This document shows positions 55,401 through 63,730 of a stretch of 63,757 nucleotides of DNA, one piece after another (positions within the stretch are counted from its first letter, which is position 1; each line of letters starts with the position of its first letter). The notes beneath the pieces were generated by a model. It saw only the letters and a list, made by a program, of their open reading frames with translations, made no database searches and had not been told where the DNA came from. The stretch is from Desulfocapsa sp. (GTDB taxonomy: Bacteria > Desulfobacterota > Desulfobulbia > Desulfobulbales > Desulfocapsaceae), in the NCBI GenBank assembly GCA_024763035.1, contig JANTGG010000004.1, positions 1-63,757 on the forward strand, given 5' to 3'. A program made the position numbers and the translations under genes.

Positions 55401-55444
55401 GGCTGCCGAGCGTATCTTTTGGAAAAGAGATAAACCCGGCAGCC
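55401..55444. terminator. Hairpin downstream of feoB
   Basis: GGCTGCCG (55401-55408) pairs with CGGCAGCC (55437-55444), with an inner TATCTTTT/AAAAGAgATA stem. It sits between the feoB stop and the convergent 30-codon frame. There is no long T-run. Confidence 0.45.
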
Positions 55445-55453
55445 TGTCACCAT

Positions 55454-57673
55454 TTAAAACAGGTTTCCTATCTGAAAGACCGTTACTGCTCCCAGGAAGG
55501 CAAAAATCGTGTTGAAGGCCATGGAGAAAAATGCCCATTTCCATGATCCCGCCTCTTTGGCGATACAGACTACGGTGACAAAGCAGGGGGCATAAAACAT
55601 AATAAAGATCAGCGCCGAGACAGCTACAACGGCGTTCCAGTTAGGATCTCTTACCAGCCGTAGCCCCAGGGAATCTGATGCATCGATGGCTACTTCACCC
55701 ATTGAATATGCCGTCCCAAGGGTTGAAATGATGACTTCTTTTGCAGCAAACCCGCCGAGTAGGGCGATATTTGTTCGCCAGTCAAAGCCCGCCAGAGAGG
55801 AAACAGGTTCGAGAAATGTGCCGATTTTTCCAGCAAAGGAATTTCGAAGACGTGAACCTGATTCTTTCCGGTTAACGTCTTCGAGTTCTTCCTGCAGTGA
55901 CCGGGCAGCATCGGAGAGCAGTGTGTCTGCCGATTGTGCCTGCAGAAGTTCCTGGTGCACGGTTTCTGGAAACTTTGCGCTGACAGCTGCCCGTTCGGCA
56001 TTGTATATTTCTTGTTCACTCTGCGGCAATCCGGGATATGTCATAAGCGCCCAGAGCAGAATAGAGATACCGAGGATCACCGTGCCGGCTTTTTTAATGT
56101 ACTGCCAGGTTCGTTCCCATGTGTGTATAAAAAGTCCTCGCAGGGTAGGGAGACGATAGGGAGGCAGTTCCATAACAAACGGTGTTGCCTCGCCACGCAG
56201 TACAGTCGTTCGCAGGAGTTTGGAAACAACAAGGGCGACCAGCCAGGCGAGCAGGGTGAAAAGAAACATATACAGTGCCTTGTGCTCTTTAAAAAATGCA
56301 CCGATCAGGAGTACCAGTACAGGTACTTTTGCCCCGCAGTTCATAAAGGGAACGGTGAGTAGTGTTGCCATCCGTTCTTTAGGAGAGCGCAGGGTTCTTG
56401 TTGCCATCACTCCTGGTACTGCGCAGCCTCCGGCAATGCCCCCGGAAACGATAAAGGGCATTACAGAAGACCCGTGCAGCCCAAAGATACGAAAGATTCT
56501 ATCCATCATAAAGGCAACACGTGCCAGATATCCGGAATCTTCGAGCACTGCAATGCCAAAAAACATAAACATGATTAACGGTACAAAGCCAAGTACACCT
56601 CCCACGCCGTCAATGACTCCGGAGATAACCATGGATTTCACCGGACCTTCCGGAAGTGCGGAATCAACAACACTGCCAAGCCAGCCGAAAAAGCCTTCCA
56701 TCATGGAAACGGGCAGCTCGCTCCAGCTGAAGGTGAATTGGTAGAGAAAGAAGAGAATGCAAAGCATCACAAGGGGACCAAACAGGCGGTTGGTGAGCAC
56801 CTTATCAATTTTGTCGGAGGTGTAGAGTCTGTCAGTATCAAATTTGTGGGTGACCACGCCTTGTCTGAGAATGGATTTGATAAAACCGTAGCGATGGTCG
56901 GCAATAATGGCTTCAGGATAGACATCAGTAGTTTTGAGGAGATGTTCTGAAACTTCAGTAACCAGTTTCTCCATTTCATTTGCTGTGGTCTGGTTTTCAT
57001 TTTGACCAAGGGTGATAATCTGGTCATCATGTTCCAGATATTTAATGGCTGTAAATCTGACAGGATACCTACCGGTTAACAGTCCGTCCCTGGAAAGAAG
57101 AGCCTCCAGTTGAATGATGATGGTATCAAGATCCTCACCATAAGAAATATCGGTGGGCTGCCACTCTTTCTTTTGCCTGGCTACGGAAACCGCCTGTTTA
57201 ATCAGTTCGTCCGTTCCCTCACCGGTTCTGGCAATGATCGGTATAATCGGGACACCAAAAAGCTCGGCGAGTTTTTCAGCCTGTATTTCAATGCCGCGAT
57301 CTCTGGCAACATCAATCATATTCAGGGCAATAACCAGGGGAACACCCATTTCCAGGAATTGCGTGGTGAGATAAAGGTTACGCTCAAGGTTCGAGGCATC
57401 AACAATATTTATTACAACATCAGGACGATTGTTCGTGAGGAAATCTCGACTGACAACCTCTTCCACCGAATAGGCGGAAAGGGAGTAGGTTCCGGGCAGG
57501 TCAGTTATGGTTATTCCCTGACCGTCATGTGAAAAATATCCCTCTTTGTGATCAACCGTGATTCCCGGGTAGTTGCCGACATGCTGTCTGGCACCGGTGA
57601 GTTCGTTGAAAAGGGTGGTTTTACCGGCGTTGGGATTGCCGGCAAGTGCCATGGTAATGGAGTGTCTGCTCAT
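55454..57673 (-). CDS. feoB: Ferrous iron transport protein B
   Basis: 739 residues. FeoB is the inner-membrane Fe(II) importer. The N-terminal G domain has G1 GNPNAGKT (12-19), the GNYPGITVD switch, DLPGTYSLS, and NMID. Helical membrane gates follow, including GGIAGGCAVPGVMA and FMNCGAKVPVLVLL with the gate cysteine. The start overlaps the small upstream gene by four bases. Confidence 0.97.
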   Translation of the reverse strand: MSRHSITMALAGNPNAGKTTLFNELTGARQHVGNYPGITVDHKEGYFSHDGQGITITDLPGTYSLSAYSVEEVVSRDFLTNNRPDVVINIVDASNLERNLYLTTQFLEMGVPLVIALNMIDVARDRGIEIQAEKLAELFGVPIIPIIARTGEGTDELIKQAVSVARQKKEWQPTDISYGEDLDTIIIQLEALLSRDGLLTGRYPVRFTAIKYLEHDDQIITLGQNENQTTANEMEKLVTEVSEHLLKTTDVYPEAIIADHRYGFIKSILRQGVVTHKFDTDRLYTSDKIDKVLTNRLFGPLVMLCILFFLYQFTFSWSELPVSMMEGFFGWLGSVVDSALPEGPVKSMVISGVIDGVGGVLGFVPLIMFMFFGIAVLEDSGYLARVAFMMDRIFRIFGLHGSSVMPFIVSGGIAGGCAVPGVMATRTLRSPKERMATLLTVPFMNCGAKVPVLVLLIGAFFKEHKALYMFLFTLLAWLVALVVSKLLRTTVLRGEATPFVMELPPYRLPTLRGLFIHTWERTWQYIKKAGTVILGISILLWALMTYPGLPQSEQEIYNAERAAVSAKFPETVHQELLQAQSADTLLSDAARSLQEELEDVNRKESGSRLRNSFAGKIGTFLEPVSSLAGFDWRTNIALLGGFAAKEVIISTLGTAYSMGEVAIDASDSLGLRLVRDPNWNAVVAVSALIFIMFYAPCFVTVVCIAKEAGSWKWAFFSMAFNTIFAFLGAVTVFQIGNLF

Positions 57674-57858
57674 GATTGATTTTCGTTAGGATCGGTGGAT
57701 TTTTCTGAACACCCTGCTTCACCACAACCGGAACAGTCACATCCACAGGAAATGTTCCGGGAGGGATCGATGGCTCGCCGCATCTGTTTGTAGATGCGCT
57801 TACCGACAAAAAACAGTGCGATAAATATAATAGCTGTTGTTACAGTTGTTTGCCACAT
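57670..57858 (-). CDS. FeoB-associated Cys-rich membrane protein
   Basis: 62 residues: one membrane helix (TAIIFIALFFVGKRI), then a cysteine cluster CGCDCSGCGEAGC. This matches the FeoB_associated family that sits next to feoB in many anaerobes. The cysteines may handle iron near the transporter (inference). It is coupled to feoB by a 4-base overlap. Confidence 0.9.
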   Translation of the reverse strand: MWQTTVTTAIIFIALFFVGKRIYKQMRRAIDPSRNISCGCDCSGCGEAGCSEKSTDPNENQS

Positions 57859-57920
57859 AAGATTCCCGATTGTTAGGGGTAACTAATAGAGAAAGGTAAA
57901 AAAAAACTTTCTGGTAAAGC

Positions 57921-58232
57921 TTAAAGGGTCTGCACAATAATATTGTTGCTTGTATCCTGGTCGAGACTCAGTGTCCCACCATGAACTTTCAGCAGGCACT
58001 GGGCGTTGTTTTGCGGACAGATCAATTCAGCTTCCTCGCCGGGCAGCACGCCAAGGGATGCCATGCGGGCACAATGCTTTCTGTCACCGGTGATTTTGCA
58101 GATCTTCAACTTACCGGTCTGACAGGTCTCAGAAAGGGGACCATACTGTTTCGGGCAATCTTTACCGCGTCGGCAGCTACCAACTTTTTTGGCAAAGCGT
58201 TCACATTTTTTATTTAATTCCTTCAGGGTCAT
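57921..58232 (-). CDS. feoA: FeoA with Cys-rich N-terminal extension
   Basis: 103 residues. The C-terminal SH3-like FeoA domain (ITGDRKHCARMASLGVLPGEEAELI ... NNIIVQTL) is complete. The N-terminal 35 residues add several cysteines (CERFAKKVGSCRRGKDCP...SETC). The ATG at 58232 has GGAG 7 bases upstream; a TTG at 58253 would add seven residues. It is the first gene of the feoA - Cys-rich protein - feoB operon. Confidence 0.9.
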   Translation of the reverse strand: MTLKELNKKCERFAKKVGSCRRGKDCPKQYGPLSETCQTGKLKICKITGDRKHCARMASLGVLPGEEAELICPQNNAQCLLKVHGGTLSLDQDTSNNIIVQTL

Positions 58233-58257
58233 TCTATTCTCCGTTAAAGACAATGAT

Positions 58258-58286
58258 TAGGTACTCCAAACAATATGTGCTGTCAA
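58258..58286 (-). promoter_or_regulatory. Candidate feo promoter with Fur-like half site
   Basis: On the minus strand, TTGACA (58286-58281), 17 bases, TACCTA (58263-58258). Directly downstream, AATCATTGTC matches one half of a Fur box (AATCATTATC) at 9 of 10 positions, but the other half is poor. Confidence 0.4.
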
Positions 58287-58510
58287 TAACTTTATCAAGT
58301 GCGGGAGTGGTATAAATCTGTTTTTCGTATAATTCCTGAATAAATATAAATGAGTAGAATCTGGTGAACCGGACTTGTAACAAATGAAAAGATCGGTAAC
58401 AATGGGAGTGGAATATCTGGGTTTAATAAATTATTGTTATCCCAGCAGGAACCCGGAACATATTCTGCAACCAATTGATTTGTCAGTAAATATTAAATGC
58501 GTCACCTGAT

Positions 58511-59683
58511 ATGAATAAAAAGCAATCAAGAGAAAAACTGGTAACAGCCAGGAAGAGAGCAATCTTTTCAATCTGTTTGAATCTCTTCCTGGCAACAATA
58601 AAAGGGGTGGCAGGAGTGGTCTCAGGTTCCGCTGCCCTTCTTGGAGATGCCATTCACTCCACCACAGATGTCCTGGCTTCCACTGCTGTTTTTATTGGAC
58701 TCTGGGTGGCAGGAAGAGAACACCCATCCTTTCCGTACGGTTTGTATAAGGCGGAGACGGTTGCCACACTGGTCACTTCCGTTGCAGTCATTCTTGCAGG
58801 TTACGAAATCGGCAGACAGGCACTGTTTGGTGTCCCCGGGCTTCCTGATGTAACGCTTGCATTGCCGGTGGCAGCGTTTTCATTTGTAATCGCTCTTGGA
58901 TTTGGGCTGACACAGCTTCGTGCCGGAAAACGACTGAATTCTCCGGCATTGTCTGCTGACGCCAGAGATTATCTTGCAGATTCATTTTCAACCGCAGTGG
59001 TTCTGATAAGTTTGGCACTTGTTCCTTTGGGATATAATATCGACAGGATTGCTGCTGGAATTGTCTCACTTTTTGTTTTTTATGCAGGTGGTCAGCTTTT
59101 TGTTAGTGCCTTAAAGGATCTGCTGGATGCTTCCATTGATCGTGAGACTGAAAGAGAGATTATTAAATTTGTGGAACAGCACCCGCGAATCAACCGGGTG
59201 AAAAAATGTTTCAGCCGAAATGCCGGAGGGCGGTTTTTGGTTGATATGGATGTGGTTATGCACACGCCGTCGCATAAAACTGCAGATCTGGTTGCAGATC
59301 GTCTGGAAGAGGAACTTCTGATGGAATTTCCAGGTCTTGTCCTTGCCAGAATCAGACCGCATTATGCGCCTGGCAAGTTTATAAAGCGGATCACTCCGGT
59401 TACAGAGCCTGAAGGGGAGGTGAGCCTGCAGCTTGCATCAGCTCCCTGGTTTCTGGTGGAAACAATCAGGACAGACACCAAGGAAGTGAAAAAACGTCAG
59501 TTCGTGGAGAATCGTTATAAGGATGCAGAAAAGAAGAAAGGCTTACTGGTTGGACGCTGGCTTCTGAAATTGAAACCCGATGAACTTATGGCAGTGGATA
59601 AAGACAGGGTGGCGATAGTTCTCTTAAAAGAAGCCGGAGTTGAAATAGTTCAACCTTCCTCAGACACTTCAACAACGATATAA
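58511..59683 (+). CDS. CDF cation efflux transporter with NifX-like C-terminal domain
   Basis: 390 residues. A six-helix CDF exporter with metal ligands in GDAIHSTTD and DARDYLADSF (the site A quartet), followed by the cytoplasmic dimer domain (to about 295). The last 85 residues resemble the dinitrogenase iron-molybdenum cofactor (NifX/NifB) domain, a fusion seen in other anaerobes. It likely exports Fe(II), Zn(II) or another divalent metal. It is divergent from feoA and convergent with a second feoA, whose coding sequence it overlaps by 34 bases. Confidence 0.9.
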   Translation: MNKKQSREKLVTARKRAIFSICLNLFLATIKGVAGVVSGSAALLGDAIHSTTDVLASTAVFIGLWVAGREHPSFPYGLYKAETVATLVTSVAVILAGYEIGRQALFGVPGLPDVTLALPVAAFSFVIALGFGLTQLRAGKRLNSPALSADARDYLADSFSTAVVLISLALVPLGYNIDRIAAGIVSLFVFYAGGQLFVSALKDLLDASIDRETEREIIKFVEQHPRINRVKKCFSRNAGGRFLVDMDVVMHTPSHKTADLVADRLEEELLMEFPGLVLARIRPHYAPGKFIKRITPVTEPEGEVSLQLASAPWFLVETIRTDTKEVKKRQFVENRYKDAEKKKGLLVGRWLLKLKPDELMAVDKDRVAIVLLKEAGVEIVQPSSDTSTTI

Positions 59684-59892
59684 TCAGCCTCATTGTTACG
59701 CAAAGTCAGTGTTCCGCCCATTACACGCATGGCAACAGGATCATACAGGGGGGCACGACCCTGTATGGTAATTTCAGTACCCGGCACAAGTCCCATCTCC
59801 CTGATGCGTCTCCCAAGCTCGCCACCGACCTTCACAGCTTTAATAATACCAGACTGATTCTTTGACATTTCCCGTAAGTTTATATCAGCCAT
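59650..59892 (-). CDS. feoA: FeoA-domain protein, second copy
   Basis: 80 residues: LREMSKNQSGIIKAV, LGRRIREMGLVPGTEI, MRVMGGTLTLRNNEADYIVVE. A complete stand-alone FeoA (SH3-like) that should modulate FeoB. Its last 34 bases run antisense to the end of the CDF gene. It is separated from the feo operon by that gene, and the 293 bases upstream to the tRNA hold nothing I recognise. Confidence 0.92.
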   Translation of the reverse strand: MADINLREMSKNQSGIIKAVKVGGELGRRIREMGLVPGTEITIQGRAPLYDPVAMRVMGGTLTLRNNEADYIVVEVSEEG

Positions 59893-60185
59893 ATCTCAAA
59901 ACCTTTTGTTACCTATTGATGGATATTGAGCCTCCATTCTGCAGAACTCAAATGAACAACTAGGCTTATAGTCCTGACTTCTGAAGCTGTCAAGTGACAT
60001 TGGAATTGAAAGACCAACAGTATGAAGTGCTGATTGGTATCACCTTTCTTGTAGACTGAAAGTGTCTTGCTGGCATGATGAACAGGAATGAGTGATAAAA
60101 AAGAGATTTGCAGAAATAAGGGGGCGGGTGGCAAAACAGGAAGACTCAAAGTGAAGAATTTTCTTCCTTCTGTTTGAGTGATACA

Positions 60186-60260
60186 TGGTGACCCCAAGGG
60201 GAATCGAACCCCTGTTTACGGCGTGAGAGGCCGTCGTCCTAACCGCTAGACGATGGGGCC
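60186..60260 (-). tRNA. tRNA-Glu (CTC)
   Basis: Read on the minus strand it begins GGCCCCATCGTCTAGC and ends in an encoded CCA. The 7-bp acceptor GGCCCCA pairs with TGGGGTC (one G-T). The anticodon stem ACGGC/GCCGT carries the loop CTCTCAC with anticodon CTC (reads GAG), and the T arm contains GGTTCGATTCC. Confidence 0.96.
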
Positions 60261-60324
60261 CATGATGGCGACACTATTTACCTGAACGGGAGTGGCTTGT
60301 CAAGAATTGATTTTTCTCTTGTTG

Positions 60325-61845
60325 TCAGGCACGACCGAAAAGTTTCGTTTGTTCAGCCAGCCAGTCACTGATTTCCCGGTTTAAAAAGCGGGGGGCACAT
60401 CGCCATGTCCAGTTGCCTTCTTTTTTTCCAGGGCTGTTCATTCTGCAGTCATTTCCAAATCCAAGCACATCCTGGAGGGGAAAAACAGCAAGGCAGCTTG
60501 AAGATGAGAGTGCAAGATAAATAAGATCTTTGTGAATACCGGAGCTGTCAAGCAGACTTCTGTTGCAGAAGCGTTTGATCCGCTTTCGTCTGTTGTCTGT
60601 GAGCTGCTTACTTAAAAACCAGCCGACAGTGGTGTCATTATCGTGGGTTCCGGTATAGACCACACTGTTTTGGCTGCTGAAGTTGTAGGGCAGGAAAGGG
60701 TTGGCAGGGTTTTCATCGAAGGCAAACTGCAGAATCTTCATTCCAGGGAAGCCAAGGCGGTCGCGCAACTTGATTACTGCCGGAGTTATCTCACCAAGGT
60801 CCTCGGCGATAATGTCAAGTTTGCCCAGGTCTTTCTCGATATTTTTAAAAAATGAAAGCCCGGGACCCTTTACCCATTTTCCCTTGACAGCGGTTTTGTG
60901 GGTGGCGGGGATTGCCCAGTATGATTCAAACCCCCGGAAATGATCCACTCGGACGGTGTCCACCATTTTGAAGATTGCGGCAAAGCGATTTGTCCACCAG
61001 CTGATAAGGTCCTTCCTGACTTTTTTGTCACGACAGTTCCATCGGTATAAGGGATTCCCCCAACGTTGTCCTGTTTTTGAAAAATAATCGGGAGGGACTC
61101 CTGCAACATGAGTGGGAGAATGGTTTTTGGCATTCAATGAAAAAATATTCTGGTTTGCCCAGACATCCACACTGTCCAATCCGACGTATATGGGCAGGTC
61201 TCCAACAAGCCGTATCTTTTTCTCAGCAGCTTTTTTTCTAAGAATTTGCCATTGGCTGAAAAAGACATATTGCTCGAACAAATAGTAGTGAATTCTCTCT
61301 TTGTTTTGTCGGATTTTCTCGTCCAGGGCAGATTTTTTGCGGCTGGCTATCTGTTCTGGCCAGTCAAACCATGCCTTTTGGTCATACTCTTCCTTTAACG
61401 TCATAAACAGGGCATAGTCTTTCAGCCATTTTGTGTTTTTAATAAATGCAAGAAAACCCTTGTCTTTTTCAGAGAATTTACGAAAAGCCTTTTCAAGGAT
61501 AGATGTTTTGAATTTGGCAACTTTTTCGTAGTCGGTTGTATATTGAGACCATTCGTCGCTGCTTATTATTTCTTCTTCCGGGAGCAGTCCGTCCAAAACC
61601 AGTTGCTCCGGTGAAATCAGATGGGCAGAGCCTGCAAACGCAGAGGTGCTCATGTAGGGAGAATTGCCGAAAACTGTACTGGTAGGCGTTGTGGGGAGAA
61701 ATTGCCAAATATGTTGACCGCTGTCTTCAAGAAACTGGAGAAATGCATGGGCTGAATGACCAATATCGCCAATACCAAAAGGCGATGGAAGGGAGGTGAA
61801 ATGAGCAAGAATACCGCTGGCACGTTGTGTTAGATAATCAGACAT
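60325..61845 (-). CDS. malQ: 4-alpha-glucanotransferase (amylomaltase, GH77)
   Basis: 506 residues. It transfers maltodextrin units in glycogen or maltose metabolism. RASGILAHFTSLPSPFGIGD opens the typical GH77 fold; catalytic regions are DTVRVDHFRGFESYW, IAEDLG and GTHDNDT. It stands alone on the minus strand. Confidence 0.96.
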   Translation of the reverse strand: MSDYLTQRASGILAHFTSLPSPFGIGDIGHSAHAFLQFLEDSGQHIWQFLPTTPTSTVFGNSPYMSTSAFAGSAHLISPEQLVLDGLLPEEEIISSDEWSQYTTDYEKVAKFKTSILEKAFRKFSEKDKGFLAFIKNTKWLKDYALFMTLKEEYDQKAWFDWPEQIASRKKSALDEKIRQNKERIHYYLFEQYVFFSQWQILRKKAAEKKIRLVGDLPIYVGLDSVDVWANQNIFSLNAKNHSPTHVAGVPPDYFSKTGQRWGNPLYRWNCRDKKVRKDLISWWTNRFAAIFKMVDTVRVDHFRGFESYWAIPATHKTAVKGKWVKGPGLSFFKNIEKDLGKLDIIAEDLGEITPAVIKLRDRLGFPGMKILQFAFDENPANPFLPYNFSSQNSVVYTGTHDNDTTVGWFLSKQLTDNRRKRIKRFCNRSLLDSSGIHKDLIYLALSSSSCLAVFPLQDVLGFGNDCRMNSPGKKEGNWTWRCAPRFLNREISDWLAEQTKLFGRA

Positions 61846-61914
61846 ATGGCTTTTGGGGTATAAGTGAAGGCAGAAAATGAGAGCAGCTGCCCTGTTTGGA
61901 ATGTGATGAGAGAA

Positions 61915-61942
61915 TTGACAACAGTAAAAACCTGCTTATTTT
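61915..61942 (+). promoter_or_regulatory. Promoter of the candidate small RNA
   Basis: Perfect TTGACA (61915-61920), 16 bases, TATTTT (61937-61942). No coding frame follows before the terminator at 62029-62057. Confidence 0.4.
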
Positions 61943-61948
61943 ATTTGC

Positions 61949-62057
61949 CAGTTGAGCCACAACAGCCCCTCATTTTGATTGCTTTTGGTGGATGGCTGGT
62001 GTAGTATGAGTGGTTCTTGATGGAATTTACGGCAGCGTTGTGGCTGCCGTTTTTTTT
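61949..62057 (+). ncRNA. Candidate small RNA of about 110 bases
   Basis: Defined by the promoter at 61915 and the strong terminator at 62029. No frame with a ribosome site lies between. No known sRNA family was recognised. Confidence 0.35.
62029..62057 (+). terminator. Intrinsic terminator without an upstream gene
   Basis: A perfect 8-bp stem, ACGGCAGC (62029-62036) / GCTGCCGT (62043-62050), a 6-base loop, and eight T from 62050. The only neighbouring gene upstream (malQ) runs away from it. Confidence 0.9.
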
Positions 62058-62138
62058 GCATACACATCCTTGAATTTATATTCTTGTACATTACAAAGAT
62101 ATAAAATGATGGGCAACAAGTCTTTGTATAAAAAATCA

Positions 62139-62363
62139 AACACCGGTAATAAATGGTAAGCCGGCATAAGTGCCTTGGTAATGTTTGCAATATACTGTCA
62201 TTAAAGCAAGTATGGAACTTCGTGTTTTTTATTACAGCTTTTCAATAGTAAGGCACTAACACCGGTAACAAATGGTAAGCCGGCATAAGTACCTTAATAG
62301 AAATTTTCTTGTGAAAAAAACAGGTAAGCGAAGACTCCGAGAAAATTATCTGTAAGGTACTAA
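62139..62363 (+). promoter_or_regulatory. Two tandem structured RNA elements in the sigma factor leader
   Basis: A 38-base core (62139-62176 and 62258-62295, 36 of 38 identical) begins AACACCGGTAA and ends CATAAGTrCCTT. Each core's 3' end pairs with a downstream segment: AGTGCCTT (62169-62176) with AAGGCACT (62250-62257), and AGTACCTTA (62288-62296) with TAAGGTACT (62353-62361). The G-C pair in unit 1 is A-T in unit 2, a compensatory change. Unit 2 has an inner 8-bp stem AATTTTCT/AGAAAATT. The spacers between arms are unrelated. The second unit ends 39 bases before the sigma factor start. Confidence 0.65.
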
Positions 62364-62401
62364 AATCGTTTTTCTCATTTGCGTAAAGGAGCAGATTTCC
62401 T

Positions 62402-63730
62402 GTGCTGAACCAAATTAAAGAGAATCTTCTTGAAGCTGGAAAATCAGAAGGGTGTGTCAGTTTCACAGAACTGAACAAGTTGCTCCCTGATGAGATACAA
62501 GACCCGTCAGCAATAGAGAACGTATTTAATTTTTTAAGTGCTCACAATATCGAAGTTGTGACACTGGATGTAAAAACCGGTGAGCGAAAGACCCTGTCCG
62601 GTGAGATCTACAAGCAACCCGATGAGACAAGTGGCGAAGGTGAACCGGTTGAGTCTGAAGTAATTGACGACGAACCTCACGACGGTGAAGAAACCACCAC
62701 CACCTACCTCCGGGAAATGGGAAGGTTTGATCTCCTTACCCCTGAAGAAGAGGCAAAATACTCCAGGACAATCCGGCAGGGCTTTGATTCCATCATTGAA
62801 GCGATCAAGGTTGATAAGTCCGGTGTCAGTGAGCTTGACCTCCTCCAGACCCGAATCGTTTTATGGGAAAAACGCGACCCCACCCTGAAGCCCAAAAAGC
62901 AACAGCTGAACTTCATGCGTTACAGTGTTACCAGCGCTGCCAAAAAGTACCCAAAAACACGAGAACTCATAGAGCTGCAAACAAAACTTGAGGCTTATTC
63001 GAGATCTATTGAGATAGCTAAAGATTGTATGATTCGTGCCAACCTGCGTCTGGTTGTTTCCATCGCCAAACGCTACATGCATCAGGGATTGACACTTGCG
63101 GATCTCATTCAGGAGGGTAACCTCGGTCTGATGCGTGCTGTTTTCCGCTTTGACTATACCAAGGGGAATAAATTTTCCACCTATGCCTCCTGGTGGATTC
63201 GCCAGGCAATAACCCGTGCCATTCTCGATAAAACCAGAACCATCCGTCTCCCGGTTCATTTTCTCGAGCTGCGCAGTCAGTTTTTTAAAGCTTTCTATGC
63301 ACTGTATAAAGAACTTGGAAGGGAGCCAACCCCCCTTGAAATCTCCAAGACCACCGACCTTCCAATGGACAAGATTCTTTCCATTCTGGAAGCATCAAGA
63401 GAGCCTATTTCCCTTGAGACTCCTGTTGGCGACGATGATTCTACCCTGGGTGATTTTCTCGAGAATCAGGAGTCCCAGTCACCTTATGAAGCGGTGCAAA
63501 CAAGGGAACTTGCCGGACGTGTAACTGAGATTCTTTCAACTCTGAGTGAACGGGAAGAAAAAATCATTCGGCTTCGTTTTGGAATTGGTGAAAAAGCCGA
63601 ATATACCCTTGAAGAAATCGGCAAACGATTCAACGTATCCCGTGAACGAATTCGCCAAATTGAGAAAAAGGCATTAAATAGATTGCGTCATTCCAGCCGA
63701 AGAGATAAATTGAAATTTTTTCTGGATTGA
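62402..63730 (+). CDS. Sigma-70 family RNA polymerase sigma factor (group 2 type)
   Basis: 442 residues. An N-terminal region 1.1-like segment (LNQIKENLLEAGKSEG) and an acidic linker are followed by region 1.2 (TYLREMGRFDLLTPEEE), region 2 (DLIQEGNLGLMRAVFRFDY, YASWWIRQAITRAI), region 3, and the region 4 helix-turn-helix (YTLEEIGKRFNVSRERIRQI). It is shorter than the usual RpoD of this group (about 590), and region 3 begins RLPVHFLELRSQFF rather than RIPVHMIET, so a secondary, RpoS-like or stress sigma factor is likely. The GTG start has AAGGAG 10 bases upstream. Confidence 0.9.
   Translation: MLNQIKENLLEAGKSEGCVSFTELNKLLPDEIQDPSAIENVFNFLSAHNIEVVTLDVKTGERKTLSGEIYKQPDETSGEGEPVESEVIDDEPHDGEETTTTYLREMGRFDLLTPEEEAKYSRTIRQGFDSIIEAIKVDKSGVSELDLLQTRIVLWEKRDPTLKPKKQQLNFMRYSVTSAAKKYPKTRELIELQTKLEAYSRSIEIAKDCMIRANLRLVVSIAKRYMHQGLTLADLIQEGNLGLMRAVFRFDYTKGNKFSTYASWWIRQAITRAILDKTRTIRLPVHFLELRSQFFKAFYALYKELGREPTPLEISKTTDLPMDKILSILEASREPISLETPVGDDDSTLGDFLENQESQSPYEAVQTRELAGRVTEILSTLSEREEKIIRLRFGIGEKAEYTLEEIGKRFNVSRERIRQIEKKALNRLRHSSRRDKLKFFLD

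Larger units (their letters stand above)
61846..62401. other. RNA-rich intergenic region before the sigma factor gene
   Basis: 556 bases with no protein gene. It holds a promoter-terminator pair that would make a short RNA (61915-62057), two tandem structured elements (62139-62363) and the AAGGAG ribosome site (62386-62391) of the sigma gene. Confidence 0.7.

Noticed and set aside
58233..58260. Full Fur box in front of feoA
   Set aside because: Only one half (AATCATTGTC) is convincing; overall agreement with the 19-base consensus is about 11 positions.
59913..60197. 94-codon minus-strand frame upstream of the second feoA
   Set aside because: It starts inside the tRNA-Glu gene and shows no ribosome site or family resemblance.
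62139..62295. CRISPR array formed by the two 38-base repeats
   Set aside because: Only two copies 119 bases apart with an 81-base spacer, no cas genes, and a compensatory pairing pattern that fits RNA structure instead.
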